From IMG/VR virus record IMGVR_UViG_3300031997_000012, positions 1 to 53,393 of that record: DNA of 53,393 nt; one strand, given 5' to 3'. The DNA is from a virus. Shown here in pieces: positions 46,791 through 53,393 of the stretch (its first letter is position 1; each line of letters starts with the position of its first letter). The notes below the pieces were generated by a model. It saw only the letters and a list, made by a program, of their open reading frames with translations, did not search any database and was not told the origin of the DNA. The position numbers and the translations under genes are program-made.

Positions 46791-47225
46791 CTATGCCTGT
46801 ACTAAATTCCCAAACTTTAAAAAATATTTCCATTTAGCTGCAATAGATAATGGATGTTCTAACTCATAATCCCAAATGACTAAACACTCTACTCCATATT
46901 TTTTGAAATGTGCTATAACTGTTTCTTCATCATCAATAACATGTCGTTTTCTACTAAGTAACTTTATTACTTTCTTAGGTTGATCTACACTTTGTAAACT
47001 ATAAGAATAAAGATTTGAACCAATATTCGATTCCAATTCTATTTGATTTTTTAAATTAGTAATATTAGCTTCTATGCTATCGGTAATATTAATCTCAGAA
47101 AGTTCCTGCTTAAAATATCCCCAGTAATCTTTTGGAATAGGAATCTTTAAGCCAAACACATCAAAATATACAAAATCTCCCAATTCATAACATTTAATAA
47201 TTTCACCAGAATAAATATACTTCAC
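46791..47225 (-). CDS. Chimeric protein with homing-endonuclease-like C-terminal end (144 aa)
   Basis: The N-terminal 90 residues look like a small structural or beta domain (YELGDFVYFDVFGLKIPIPK). The last 45 (ETVIAHFKKYGVECLVIWDY, EL and KWKYFLK) align with the end of the Vsr-type homing endonuclease nearby (RTDHFAKYGYKTLIIWESEL...IQSFLE). The PD catalytic part is missing, so this is a relic or fused adaptor. The start is a GTG at 47225, but the same frame is open upstream to about 47330. A CTG behind GCGAGGTG would add KLVKRKSKLELVKN and so on. Confidence 0.6.
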   Translation of the reverse strand: MKYIYSGEIIKCYELGDFVYFDVFGLKIPIPKDYWGYFKQELSEINITDSIEANITNLKNQIELESNIGSNLYSYSLQSVDQPKKVIKLLSRKRHVIDDEETVIAHFKKYGVECLVIWDYELEHPLSIAAKWKYFLKFGNLVQA

Positions 47226-47335
47226 ATCTTTATAATCTAATTTTTTATCTGGAGTCTTGTTTTTAACTAGTTCTAATTTTGATTTACGTTTTACAAGTTT
47301 CAGAATAACACCTCGCTCGCACTTTTTTGATTCTC

Positions 47336-47827
47336 CTAAGCCCTAGCTGAAATAAAGTCACTAGGCGGAATCAACCAACTAGCTTCTACTTTCTGGGCAA
47401 TCCCGTCAGCCATGTCATTAAAGTGACACTGACTTGCATCATCTCCAAAATGAACTTCATCATCGTTAGCATTGTAATAAAAAGATTCTAATACCAAAAA
47501 CTGACCAAATTCCTCAGAAAGTCTTTGCGATAAAATCGAAACTGCATCCGGAGAAGCATCAACTGAAAAACTAATCGTCTGTTCTCCGTCTGTAGTAAAA
47601 TCTATAAAAAAGAAATCTCCAGAAATCCAATTATCTGTTTCTTTAAAATCATGTAGTTCATACCCAAAATAGTTAAGAAACTCAGCAATTTCAGTAATTG
47701 GAACTTTTTGTGAAAAGTCTGGATTATCACGTGCATACTGACGAACTGAATTCTTCTCAGGTGATTTCATTTTTTCTGATTTCTTTTGTTCTGTTACGCG
47801 CTCTTGTTCTTCAAGTTTCTTTTTCAT
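47336..47827 (-). CDS. Hypothetical protein (163 aa)
   Basis: Begins with a charged helix (KKKLEEQERVTEQKKSEKMK) and continues into a globular part with DFFFIDFTTDGEQTISFSVD and NDMADGIAQKVEASW. No motif recognised. It overlaps the end of the upstream homing endonuclease by 17 nt. Position in the neck block suggests a small virion or assembly protein, interrupted from its neighbours by the inserted endonuclease gene. Confidence 0.5.
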   Translation of the reverse strand: MKKKLEEQERVTEQKKSEKMKSPEKNSVRQYARDNPDFSQKVPITEIAEFLNYFGYELHDFKETDNWISGDFFFIDFTTDGEQTISFSVDASPDAVSILSQRLSEEFGQFLVLESFYYNANDDEVHFGDDASQCHFNDMADGIAQKVEASWLIPPSDFISARA

Positions 47828-48830
47828 TATTCAGCTCCTTCTCAATTTCAGATTTTACTTCATCTATATTAAATAAAATGCCTTCGGATTCCAGAAAACT
47901 CTGAATTTTGAATCTGACTGCTTCCATATCTTTCAATTCTGATTCCCAGATAATTAATGTTTTATAACCATATTTAGCAAAATGATCTGTTCTTTGTTTC
48001 TCTTCCTGTTCTTTGGTTCGACCTGTTAATTTCTGACCATGAAAATAATTCCCAAACATCTCAATTATTAGTTTTTTAGATTTACAAATCCAGTCTGGAG
48101 ATCTACCACCTACAAATGTTTTATTATCACCAACTACAAACTTAAAGATATCAAGAAAGCTCTTCTGAATATCATTATCTATCAATATCTCAGTTTTATT
48201 TGGTACCATTGCATTGGCTTCAAAGATGTGTCGTACATGAGTTTCAGAAAGTTCCTTATTCTTATTCCAAGCTGGTTTTGCATTCTTTTTTCTTGTTTCC
48301 CTGAATTTTTCCCACTTTTTATAATGCCATTCTTTTGATTTTTCAGAAATAGTTTTACTAAATCTTTCACTTTTAGCTGCATGCCATTCTTCTGGTCTAC
48401 TTTTCACTGTTTCACTATATTTCTGTTTAGATTTTTCCGTATGATGTTTATTGTAAAAGTTATTGTTTTCTCCCTTTCTATTTTCTCCCAATCTATCGCG
48501 GACTTCTTTAGTATATTTATGTTCTACAATCTTCCCATCTATTATTTCTATCTCTTTTACTCTCTTAAGTTTTCTACATTTTTCTGCATTACGTTTAACT
48601 CTGTCATCTATATCTTTAGTCAGATTACTGTTCCAGGATTTATCACCTTTTTTAAACCAGCTTTTAACTGTATTCAGATTTTCAAATCTTTTTCTTTTCC
48701 ACTCAACAGACTGTCTCTTATTTTTGTTAGCATGACCATTAATGTACTTGCCAAGACAGTATCCACCACACTCACAACCACATGTATTAATTTTTTTAGA
48801 AACTCGTTTAATATTTTTAGCACGTTTCAT
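47811..48830 (-). CDS. Free-standing Vsr/EDxHD-type homing endonuclease
   Basis: The 339-residue protein has an N-terminal zinc-binding start (CGCECGGYCLGKYINGH), then a long basic helical DNA-binding stretch with NUMOD3-like units (about 113-140: RLGENRKGENNNFYNKHH). It ends in a Vsr-like nuclease with SPDWICKSKKLIIEMFGNYF (D246, E257), H264 and IIWESEL (E296). The PD-(D/E)xK-like order matches the intein endonuclease in the helicase. It lies just after a gene carrying a mini-intein lacking a nuclease and probably promotes homing of one or both. It nicks or cuts intron-/intein-less alleles. Confidence 0.82.
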   Translation of the reverse strand: MKRAKNIKRVSKKINTCGCECGGYCLGKYINGHANKNKRQSVEWKRKRFENLNTVKSWFKKGDKSWNSNLTKDIDDRVKRNAEKCRKLKRVKEIEIIDGKIVEHKYTKEVRDRLGENRKGENNNFYNKHHTEKSKQKYSETVKSRPEEWHAAKSERFSKTISEKSKEWHYKKWEKFRETRKKNAKPAWNKNKELSETHVRHIFEANAMVPNKTEILIDNDIQKSFLDIFKFVVGDNKTFVGGRSPDWICKSKKLIIEMFGNYFHGQKLTGRTKEQEEKQRTDHFAKYGYKTLIIWESELKDMEAVRFKIQSFLESEGILFNIDEVKSEIEKELNNEKET

Positions 48831-48866
48831 GAAACCTCATCCCTACATCTATATTAAATAATAAAC

Positions 48867-50429
48867 CTAACAAACGGCCATTCTAAAAGATTTATAATAA
48901 GCAACTAATCTGGGAATTTCGAGCTTTAGTTCTTTTTCATATTGACGCAGACGAGCAGAATAACCAGCATTCTCCGGCGAATTGTGGACTATTCCTGTAA
49001 TAGTTTTAAATCGTTGCTCTGGTTGATTTAATAAATCATATAGCTGTCCCTTAAAATAAAAATCATCAATACAACTAATAGATTTAAATTTTCCATTTCC
49101 TTGATCTATTTTGTCAAAAATAGAAATAGTTTCAGAACGTTTCCATCCATTATTAGTTAGTATCAAATGATTTGGCGTAATCATTAATGGAGTTTCAATA
49201 TTATCAACAAATATCTTTTTCAGATTACCGTCCCACAAAATAGTGGGGCTTCCTACTTCAGAAATTTTTCTATACTCATTGTTAGCTAAAACCAAAACAT
49301 CTGGATGTAAGCATGAAGTTGTGTTCACACTCTGGCTAAGGCCATCTATTCCAATACTTTTTGACGCTATGGCTATTCCACCTACAAGATCTCCAGCCAA
49401 ATTTAAAGGATAAAAACACGCCAGCTTTCCAACTATACCAACTACATCATTAGGACATAAACCTGTTCCAAATCCAGCAGTATAGTCTATCCTCCAAAGG
49501 TCAGGCATAAAATCCATTCCTCTCCAGACAAAATTTAAATAGTCACCACCAGTTCCAATCATTATTTGACTCAACGAACCAGTAGTCGGTATTAAATGTA
49601 TCTGACCTCTTGTTTTTCTAAGCTGCGCCCACTCTATTGGAAAAGATATCTCAGCCTGTGCAGTAGGATATTTTAGTGCAATTCTTTCTACAGAAATCAC
49701 TGGCCAATTATTTAACTGAATATACGCAAAATCTATATAATCATTTCTAAAATAATCATGACGTTCATCTAAGACTGTTGTTGGTTTTAACTTTACTTGA
49801 ATTACTTTTTCTAAATTATCCACTGCCGCTCTTATTGCAAATTCAAACATAGACATAGGAAATGGATATCCGTCATCATCAGTTAAATCTAATCCAAACA
49901 TAAACCATCGTTTAAGATTATCTACCGTCAAAACAGCATCGTAGATACATACAGTATATAATGTATGAGTTCCTACATACCCTGTCTGAGAATTAAAATA
50001 TCTATAAGAATAATAATCTAAAGATGTTCCTGTTTGATCTATTACATAGGTATATGCACTATCTGGTCTTAATAAATTAGTAGATAAATCTACATGCGTA
50101 GTTATGTCAGCACTAGTTCCTATGTATACTTTAACCATATCAAAAGGAGTACTAAGAATAATTACTCCCGAAAGATGATCCAATAAAGTAGGAGTAACCA
50201 AATCTAATGCATGATATATTGTATCAACATGCGTTACTTGCACTATTTCAGCATTATCAGATTCAAATGCTTCCAATACTAAGAAATCTCCTGCAGAAAT
50301 TCCTGTAGGATTTCTAACATATATTCTACTGCTATCTTTCGGAATTAAAGTATCTTTTGCTATTTTAGTAACTAATCTAGACTTTTCCATATAAGTAATA
50401 TCAGGAAACGGTATATTAATAGTTCTCAA
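48867..50429 (-). CDS. Head-tail/neck structural protein with mini-intein
   Basis: The 520-residue precursor splices to about 409 residues. The N-terminal part (1-372) has beta-rich domains and a helical stretch (MSMFEFAIRAAVDNLEKVIQ), and the C-terminal 37 residues (SPENAGYSARLRQYEKELKL onwards) form a helical tail ending RMAVC. Neck or baseplate-adjacent proteins of this pattern occur in large myoviruses. The insertion between residues 372 and 484 is an intein, so the mature host sequence reads TTS|SPENAG. The ATG is well placed after AAGGAGG. The exact structural role is inferred from position. Confidence 0.7.
   Translation of the reverse strand: MRTINIPFPDITYMEKSRLVTKIAKDTLIPKDSSRIYVRNPTGISAGDFLVLEAFESDNAEIVQVTHVDTIYHALDLVTPTLLDHLSGVIILSTPFDMVKVYIGTSADITTHVDLSTNLLRPDSAYTYVIDQTGTSLDYYSYRYFNSQTGYVGTHTLYTVCIYDAVLTVDNLKRWFMFGLDLTDDDGYPFPMSMFEFAIRAAVDNLEKVIQVKLKPTTVLDERHDYFRNDYIDFAYIQLNNWPVISVERIALKYPTAQAEISFPIEWAQLRKTRGQIHLIPTTGSLSQIMIGTGGDYLNFVWRGMDFMPDLWRIDYTAGFGTGLCPNDVVGIVGKLACFYPLNLAGDLVGGIAIASKSIGIDGLSQSVNTTSCLHPDVLVLANNEYRKISEVGSPTILWDGNLKKIFVDNIETPLMITPNHLILTNNGWKRSETISIFDKIDQGNGKFKSISCIDDFYFKGQLYDLLNQPEQRFKTITGIVHNSPENAGYSARLRQYEKELKLEIPRLVAYYKSFRMAVC
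48981..49313 (-). mobile_element. Mini-intein (111 aa)
   Basis: Residues 373-483 begin CLHPDVLVLA (Cys1), contain MITPNHLIL (block B TxxH) and end with LYDLLNQPEQRF...GIVHN (blocks F and G with the conserved penultimate His) followed by Ser+1 of SPENAG. No endonuclease domain is present. At 111 residues it is about the minimum reported for a functional HINT fold. The next gene downstream encodes a stand-alone Vsr-type homing endonuclease that may act in trans. Confidence 0.9.
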
Positions 50430-50439
50430 ATTTTCCTCC

Positions 50440-50802
50440 TTAGTGAGTTACAGAAGCACTTACATATACAATTCCATCTAAAATTCTTTTGATAGTCCCA
50501 TCGGTATGTTCCAATTCTATATCATAAACATACTGACTTTTATCATCCTCTATAGTTTCTCCTGCCGAAATTGCATCTGTCTCTGCTGCTGATAGTTGTA
50601 TACTCATTTTACCTAAAGTTGCACTTGTAATTAAAAATGTAAAATTTGCATCTACAACAGGATGATGATGTGTTTTTCTAATCTGTCCTCTCGGAGTCCA
50701 TTCTGTCAAATCAAATGGTGAATTATCCACGTTGGTCATTGTTACCCGTATATCAAGAGAACTGCCCTGATCAATTTTTATATCATATCGTCCTGCAGAC
50801 AT
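50440..50802 (-). CDS. Small structural protein, BppU/gp-neck-like (120 aa)
   Basis: Begins RYDIKIDQGSSLDIRVTMTN and has DLTEWTPRGQIRKT and QYVYDIELEHTDGTIKRILD, the beta-rich pattern that I recall from phage neck and baseplate-upstream proteins (IDQGxxxxxxxxxxDxxGxPxDLTGxxxRxQIR). Ends YVSASVTH. It is next to other neck genes. Likely an immunoglobulin-like or OB-type structural domain. Confidence 0.6.
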   Translation of the reverse strand: MSAGRYDIKIDQGSSLDIRVTMTNVDNSPFDLTEWTPRGQIRKTHHHPVVDANFTFLITSATLGKMSIQLSAAETDAISAGETIEDDKSQYVYDIELEHTDGTIKRILDGIVYVSASVTH

Positions 50803-50805
50803 AAA

Positions 50806-51090
50806 TCACCCTTCCCTTTCTACCTTATCGCAAAATCCTGATCCGCTACAAAGACTACATTCCTTCCAACCTTGTCTTAAATTTGCTGAACATTTACACT
50901 TTTCAAAGATACCCTCTATTAATCCTTGTTGAAAAAACTTTTTAGTAGCATCAAAAATGTAATTCATTAACTGTTCCTTTATGTATTTATACTGATCAGA
51001 ATCTCTGCCTCCAAATTTGAATTCCATAAGCCTCAAAATACTTTTCATAATACCCAACTGCATTTCAAAAATCATTTTAGTAATCTTCAA
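50806..51090 (-). CDS. Zinc-finger (DnaJ-like repeat) protein (94 aa)
   Basis: A helical N-terminus (MKITKMIFEMQLGIMKSILR) leads to a CKC-x10-CSLCSGSGFC motif, a DnaJ-type central zinc-finger half. Helices may pack with the neighbouring virion proteins. Position between two small neck-type genes. No family assigned. Confidence 0.55.
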   Translation of the reverse strand: MKITKMIFEMQLGIMKSILRLMEFKFGGRDSDQYKYIKEQLMNYIFDATKKFFQQGLIEGIFEKCKCSANLRQGWKECSLCSGSGFCDKVEREG

Positions 51091-51091
51091 T

Positions 51092-51427
51092 CTACTCCTC
51101 CTTTCTCAAATCCTCATTCAAAAAACCTATTGGTTTCTTCAATTCTATTAAAATAGCCATATCTTTCATATCAAAAATAGATAACATAGTTAATTTATTA
51201 TATCTAGTACAATGTTCAACGGGATCTGAAGAATTTAATATTTGATAAGTTTCAAAACATTTTGCAACTACTTTTCCAAATTTAGTACATATTGCAATTA
51301 AATTTCTACAGTCACTACATAAACCACATTCACTAAATGAAGTGCGTTTCTCCATTCTAATTTCAAGCTCATCTGCCTTTGCCTCAATAATTTTTAATAG
51401 TTTAGATTCCTCAGTTTCAATGTTCAA
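51092..51427 (-). CDS. Cysteine-rich hypothetical protein (111 aa)
   Basis: Contains CGLCSDC (three cysteines), CTKF, CFET and later HC, in a helical protein. The cluster suggests a zinc or iron-sulfur site. The start at 51427 follows AAGGGAAG. No family recognised; placed between the zinc-finger gene and a small glycine-motif gene in the structural block. Confidence 0.5.
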   Translation of the reverse strand: MNIETEESKLLKIIEAKADELEIRMEKRTSFSECGLCSDCRNLIAICTKFGKVVAKCFETYQILNSSDPVEHCTRYNKLTMLSIFDMKDMAILIELKKPIGFLNEDLRKEE

Positions 51428-51442
51428 ATTACATCTTCCCTT

Positions 51443-51604
51443 CTATGATGGTGGTTGACTTTTGAGATTTAAAAATCTTGTAATTAAGCTAAAAACATAC
51501 ACTACTTTAACAATAAGTCCACCTAGCACTTCACCGAGTCTACCAAACCCCTTTACCAGAATAGCACTATCCACTCCAAATCCCTTAACCAGAACAGAAG
51601 ACAC
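51443..51604 (-). CDS. Small hydrophobic protein with repeated LVKGFG (53 aa)
   Basis: The GTG at 51604 overlaps the upstream stop (TAGTG) and follows AAAGGA. The product begins MSSVLVKGFGVDSAILVKGF, repeating VLVKGFG, then a hydrophobic helix (GGLIVKVVYVFSLI) and a short polar tail. Similar small proteins with (V/I)LVKGFG repeats occur among phage structural genes, as far as I recall. May be a membrane or virion-associated peptide. Confidence 0.6.
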   Translation of the reverse strand: MSSVLVKGFGVDSAILVKGFGRLGEVLGGLIVKVVYVFSLITRFLNLKSQPPS

Positions 51605-52089
51605 TAAATTATCCTTTCTCTCTTAAAGATACTCGTCATAGAAGGATTACCTACAGAATCTTTAACATTAAATTCCATCAAAACTGTCGATCCATTTGTA
51701 TCGTAATAAATCCATTTATTTCCTACTAATTCCCAGTTGCCTTCCTCTATCTTTTTTAGTATTTCCATATATTGGAGTAAAGTTGCCTGAGAAACTTCAA
51801 TATCATTTAAAATAAATATAGTAGCACCTGCAAATAAATAGTTTATACTATCATATCCATAAGCCTGATATTCTCCATCTGCCCAAACTGTTCTGTTCTC
51901 ACTAATCATATAAACTGATGGAGCCTGAATAATTTCTATAGTAGGAATATCAAATAATACAGGAACTGCTCTAAATATGCCATCGATATTATCTAACAAA
52001 AATCCAGTAGCTAACTGAATTATTCTGCCATATAATCCTGTTTCTCCTGTTTTATTATATGGTAAATAAATGGTTTTAAAATTTGCCAT
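51604..52089 (-). CDS. Structural hypothetical protein (161 aa)
   Basis: Beta-rich sequence with LPYNKTGETGLYGRIIQLAT, a VWADGEYQAYGYDSINYLF segment and NKWIYYDTNGSTVLMEFNVK. These resemble phage neck or fibre-connector domains. It lies directly after the repeat-rich propeller-like gene. ATG at 52089 has AAGGAG upstream. No family assigned. Confidence 0.5.
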   Translation of the reverse strand: MANFKTIYLPYNKTGETGLYGRIIQLATGFLLDNIDGIFRAVPVLFDIPTIEIIQAPSVYMISENRTVWADGEYQAYGYDSINYLFAGATIFILNDIEVSQATLLQYMEILKKIEEGNWELVGNKWIYYDTNGSTVLMEFNVKDSVGNPSMTSIFKRERII

Positions 52090-52096
52090 AGTCTCC

Positions 52097-53393
52097 TTAG
52101 TTATTACTCATCATAAAACTCATAACAAGTACTGGTATTTCACTTAAATTATATCTTGAAATCCACCCGCTTGCCACAGATGTATGCTGATGAACACTAA
52201 TAAAAAATAATTTTTCATCCTCATAAACTACGCCATAATGCCCCACTAAATGAGAATCTTTATTAGCCATATCCATAAACTCCCATCCTTCATCAATATC
52301 AAAGTTAACATCATGCTTTGCTACAATACTATTCATATAAGGATCGGGTAAGGATAAATTAAAATCAGGAGCCAAATATACACAGGAAACTCCATCATAA
52401 GCTATACCGGCATAGCCTCCAAAAGACCCAAGAGTACTTATATCTATAAATTGCCAAGATGCCGGATTTGTAAAATCACTTAAAGTATTATAACGAGCAA
52501 CTAAATTAGATCCAGTTCCATTATAATTCTGAACAAAGTATATATAGTTACCTCCCTTGACACAACCACAAAAACCAGCATATTCTAAATTAATACTACG
52601 TAGATTAATTACATCCCAAGAAAGTTCAGAATCAAACGAAAGGGTGGTATCATACCTTACTACATTACCATGATATATAAACGGAGAGTTGGAATTTGGA
52701 GCATAATAAATATACCTACTGCCATCATAGCAACCTAACTGATAACCTTTTAAATTATTACTTATTATGGGAGGAGAATGATGAACTATTGAAGTAAGAT
52801 CAAAAAACTGCCAAGAACGAACATCTGTAAATGGATAAATAGAAGTCGTATCATATCTTGCTGTTTTTCCATGCTGTAACTCTTCAGCTACAACTGCAAC
52901 ACCATAGGGAACAAAATAAACATATCTTCCGTCATAAACATTTCCTATAAACCCTTTCCAATCTGATCTTCCAGGAAAAGTAGATATATCTACAACCTCC
53001 CAACTTGAAGCAGAAGTAAAAGCAGTTGTTGTATTATATCTCGCCACATTACCACTAACTGTATTTGTACTTTTATTGCTCCATAAAGGGGCATAATAAA
53101 TATAATCTCCTGCTGCTACCGATCCATGAAAGCCTTTAGCATAAAGAGGATTAATATTACCATCAAAAAATTCCCATGAACTAGGATCATCTATTGAACC
53201 GCTAATTCTATACCTTACAAAATTACCGTGAACGCTAGAATAATCCGCATTATAACAAGGAGCCAGATATAAGTAATCATCTTTAGCACATCCAAAAGCA
53301 TAACCCACTAATCCACTGCCCCCACTGTAGTATGTATGATAAGAATCCATAAAGGTAGTAAGATCATGCCAGTCAACCCAAGCCCAAGAAGGT
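52097..53393 (-). CDS. Propeller-like repeat protein (tail/host-contact), 5' part beyond window
   Basis: The frame is open to the window edge (an internal Met at 53350 is not the start): upstream residues PSWAWVDWHDLTTFM match the repeat. About seven or eight copies of a 50-60-residue unit occur, each with (G)NVxRYDTT-type, SWxxxDLxT-type and GxxYDGRYxYxxP-type segments. Examples are GNVYDGRYVYFVPYGVAV and SSWEVVDISTFPGRSDWKGF. The regular Tyr/Trp-rich pattern indicates a beta-propeller or kelch-like solenoid, common in phage adhesion and fibre proteins. It probably binds host surface or protein decorations. Partial at 5' end. Confidence 0.7.
   Translation of the reverse strand, partial: PSWAWVDWHDLTTFMDSYHTYYSGGSGLVGYAFGCAKDDYLYLAPCYNADYSSVHGNFVRYRISGSIDDPSSWEFFDGNINPLYAKGFHGSVAAGDYIYYAPLWSNKSTNTVSGNVARYNTTTAFTSASSWEVVDISTFPGRSDWKGFIGNVYDGRYVYFVPYGVAVVAEELQHGKTARYDTTSIYPFTDVRSWQFFDLTSIVHHSPPIISNNLKGYQLGCYDGSRYIYYAPNSNSPFIYHGNVVRYDTTLSFDSELSWDVINLRSINLEYAGFCGCVKGGNYIYFVQNYNGTGSNLVARYNTLSDFTNPASWQFIDISTLGSFGGYAGIAYDGVSCVYLAPDFNLSLPDPYMNSIVAKHDVNFDIDEGWEFMDMANKDSHLVGHYGVVYEDEKLFFISVHQHTSVASGWISRYNLSEIPVLVMSFMMSNN

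Noticed and set aside
47811-48830. Possibility that this is a HNH endonuclease
   Set aside because: The catalytic part shows PDW...IIEMFG and IIWESEL as in Vsr/EDxHD enzymes; no HNH motif is present, only a cysteine-rich N-terminal finger.

Overview
The window is about 53 kb of an AT-rich (roughly one-third G+C) bacteriophage genome in which essentially every gene is on the minus strand. It therefore reads biologically from 53393 down to 1. A contractile-tail sheath, tail tube, tape measure and T4/Mu-type baseplate identify a myovirus-like tailed phage. Strong Shine-Dalgarno sites (AAAGGAG) precede most genes, the standard genetic code fits, and a candidate overlapping spanin-like pair weakly suggests a Gram-negative host. 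No integrase, capsid, portal or terminase is visible; head genes should lie beyond 53393.

Layout, in transcription order. (1) 53393-43816: virion and neck genes, starting with a repeat-rich propeller-like protein cut by the window edge. They include a neck-like protein carrying a 111-residue mini-intein, followed by a free-standing Vsr-type homing endonuclease and a gene with a fused endonuclease-like tail. (2) 43791-27000: sheath, tube, tail-assembly chaperone with a frameshifted second ORF, tape measure, hub, spike, gp25-like, gpJ-like and gpI-like baseplate proteins, and a fibre. (3) 26999-25935: a regulatory gap with two 13-bp direct repeats exactly 21 bp apart, then two overlapping membrane/coiled-coil genes. 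(4) 25910-19433: replication module with a UvsW-like helicase interrupted by an intein at its DECHH box, an unknown protein, a DnaC-like loader, a DnaB-like helicase and a DnaG-like primase. These genes share TTG starts, and two of them share an identical 14-nt initiation sequence. (5) 19264-18330: a perfect sigma70 consensus promoter followed by about 900 nt that is G+C-richer than its surroundings, full of perfect hairpins and repeats, and probably a large structured RNA. (6) 18312-1: an accessory/early region of many very small genes, many with zinc-ribbon cysteine pairs. Among them lie larger enzymes: a DUF3150-like protein, a Ycf46-like AAA+ ATPase accompanied by DUF1257- and DUF2997-like genes, a ligase-type nucleotidyltransferase, NAD-dependent DNA ligase, a soluble multi-PAS hybrid histidine kinase, and an Rnl2-type RNA ligase. 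A second compact structured RNA follows, then a radical-SAM enzyme with a small SNSSSISF-motif partner, and a possible sigma-like protein at the edge.

The most interesting points are two apparent structured RNAs (1927-2091 and about 18330-19229), the SNSSS-peptide/radical-SAM pair, the AAA+/DUF1257/DUF2997 set, a phage-borne soluble hybrid histidine kinase, a degenerate tRNA-Tyr next to a set of ligase-fold enzymes, two candidate +1 frameshift sites, and a very small mini-intein beside a stand-alone homing endonuclease. All functional calls rest on motifs read by eye; no database search was possible.
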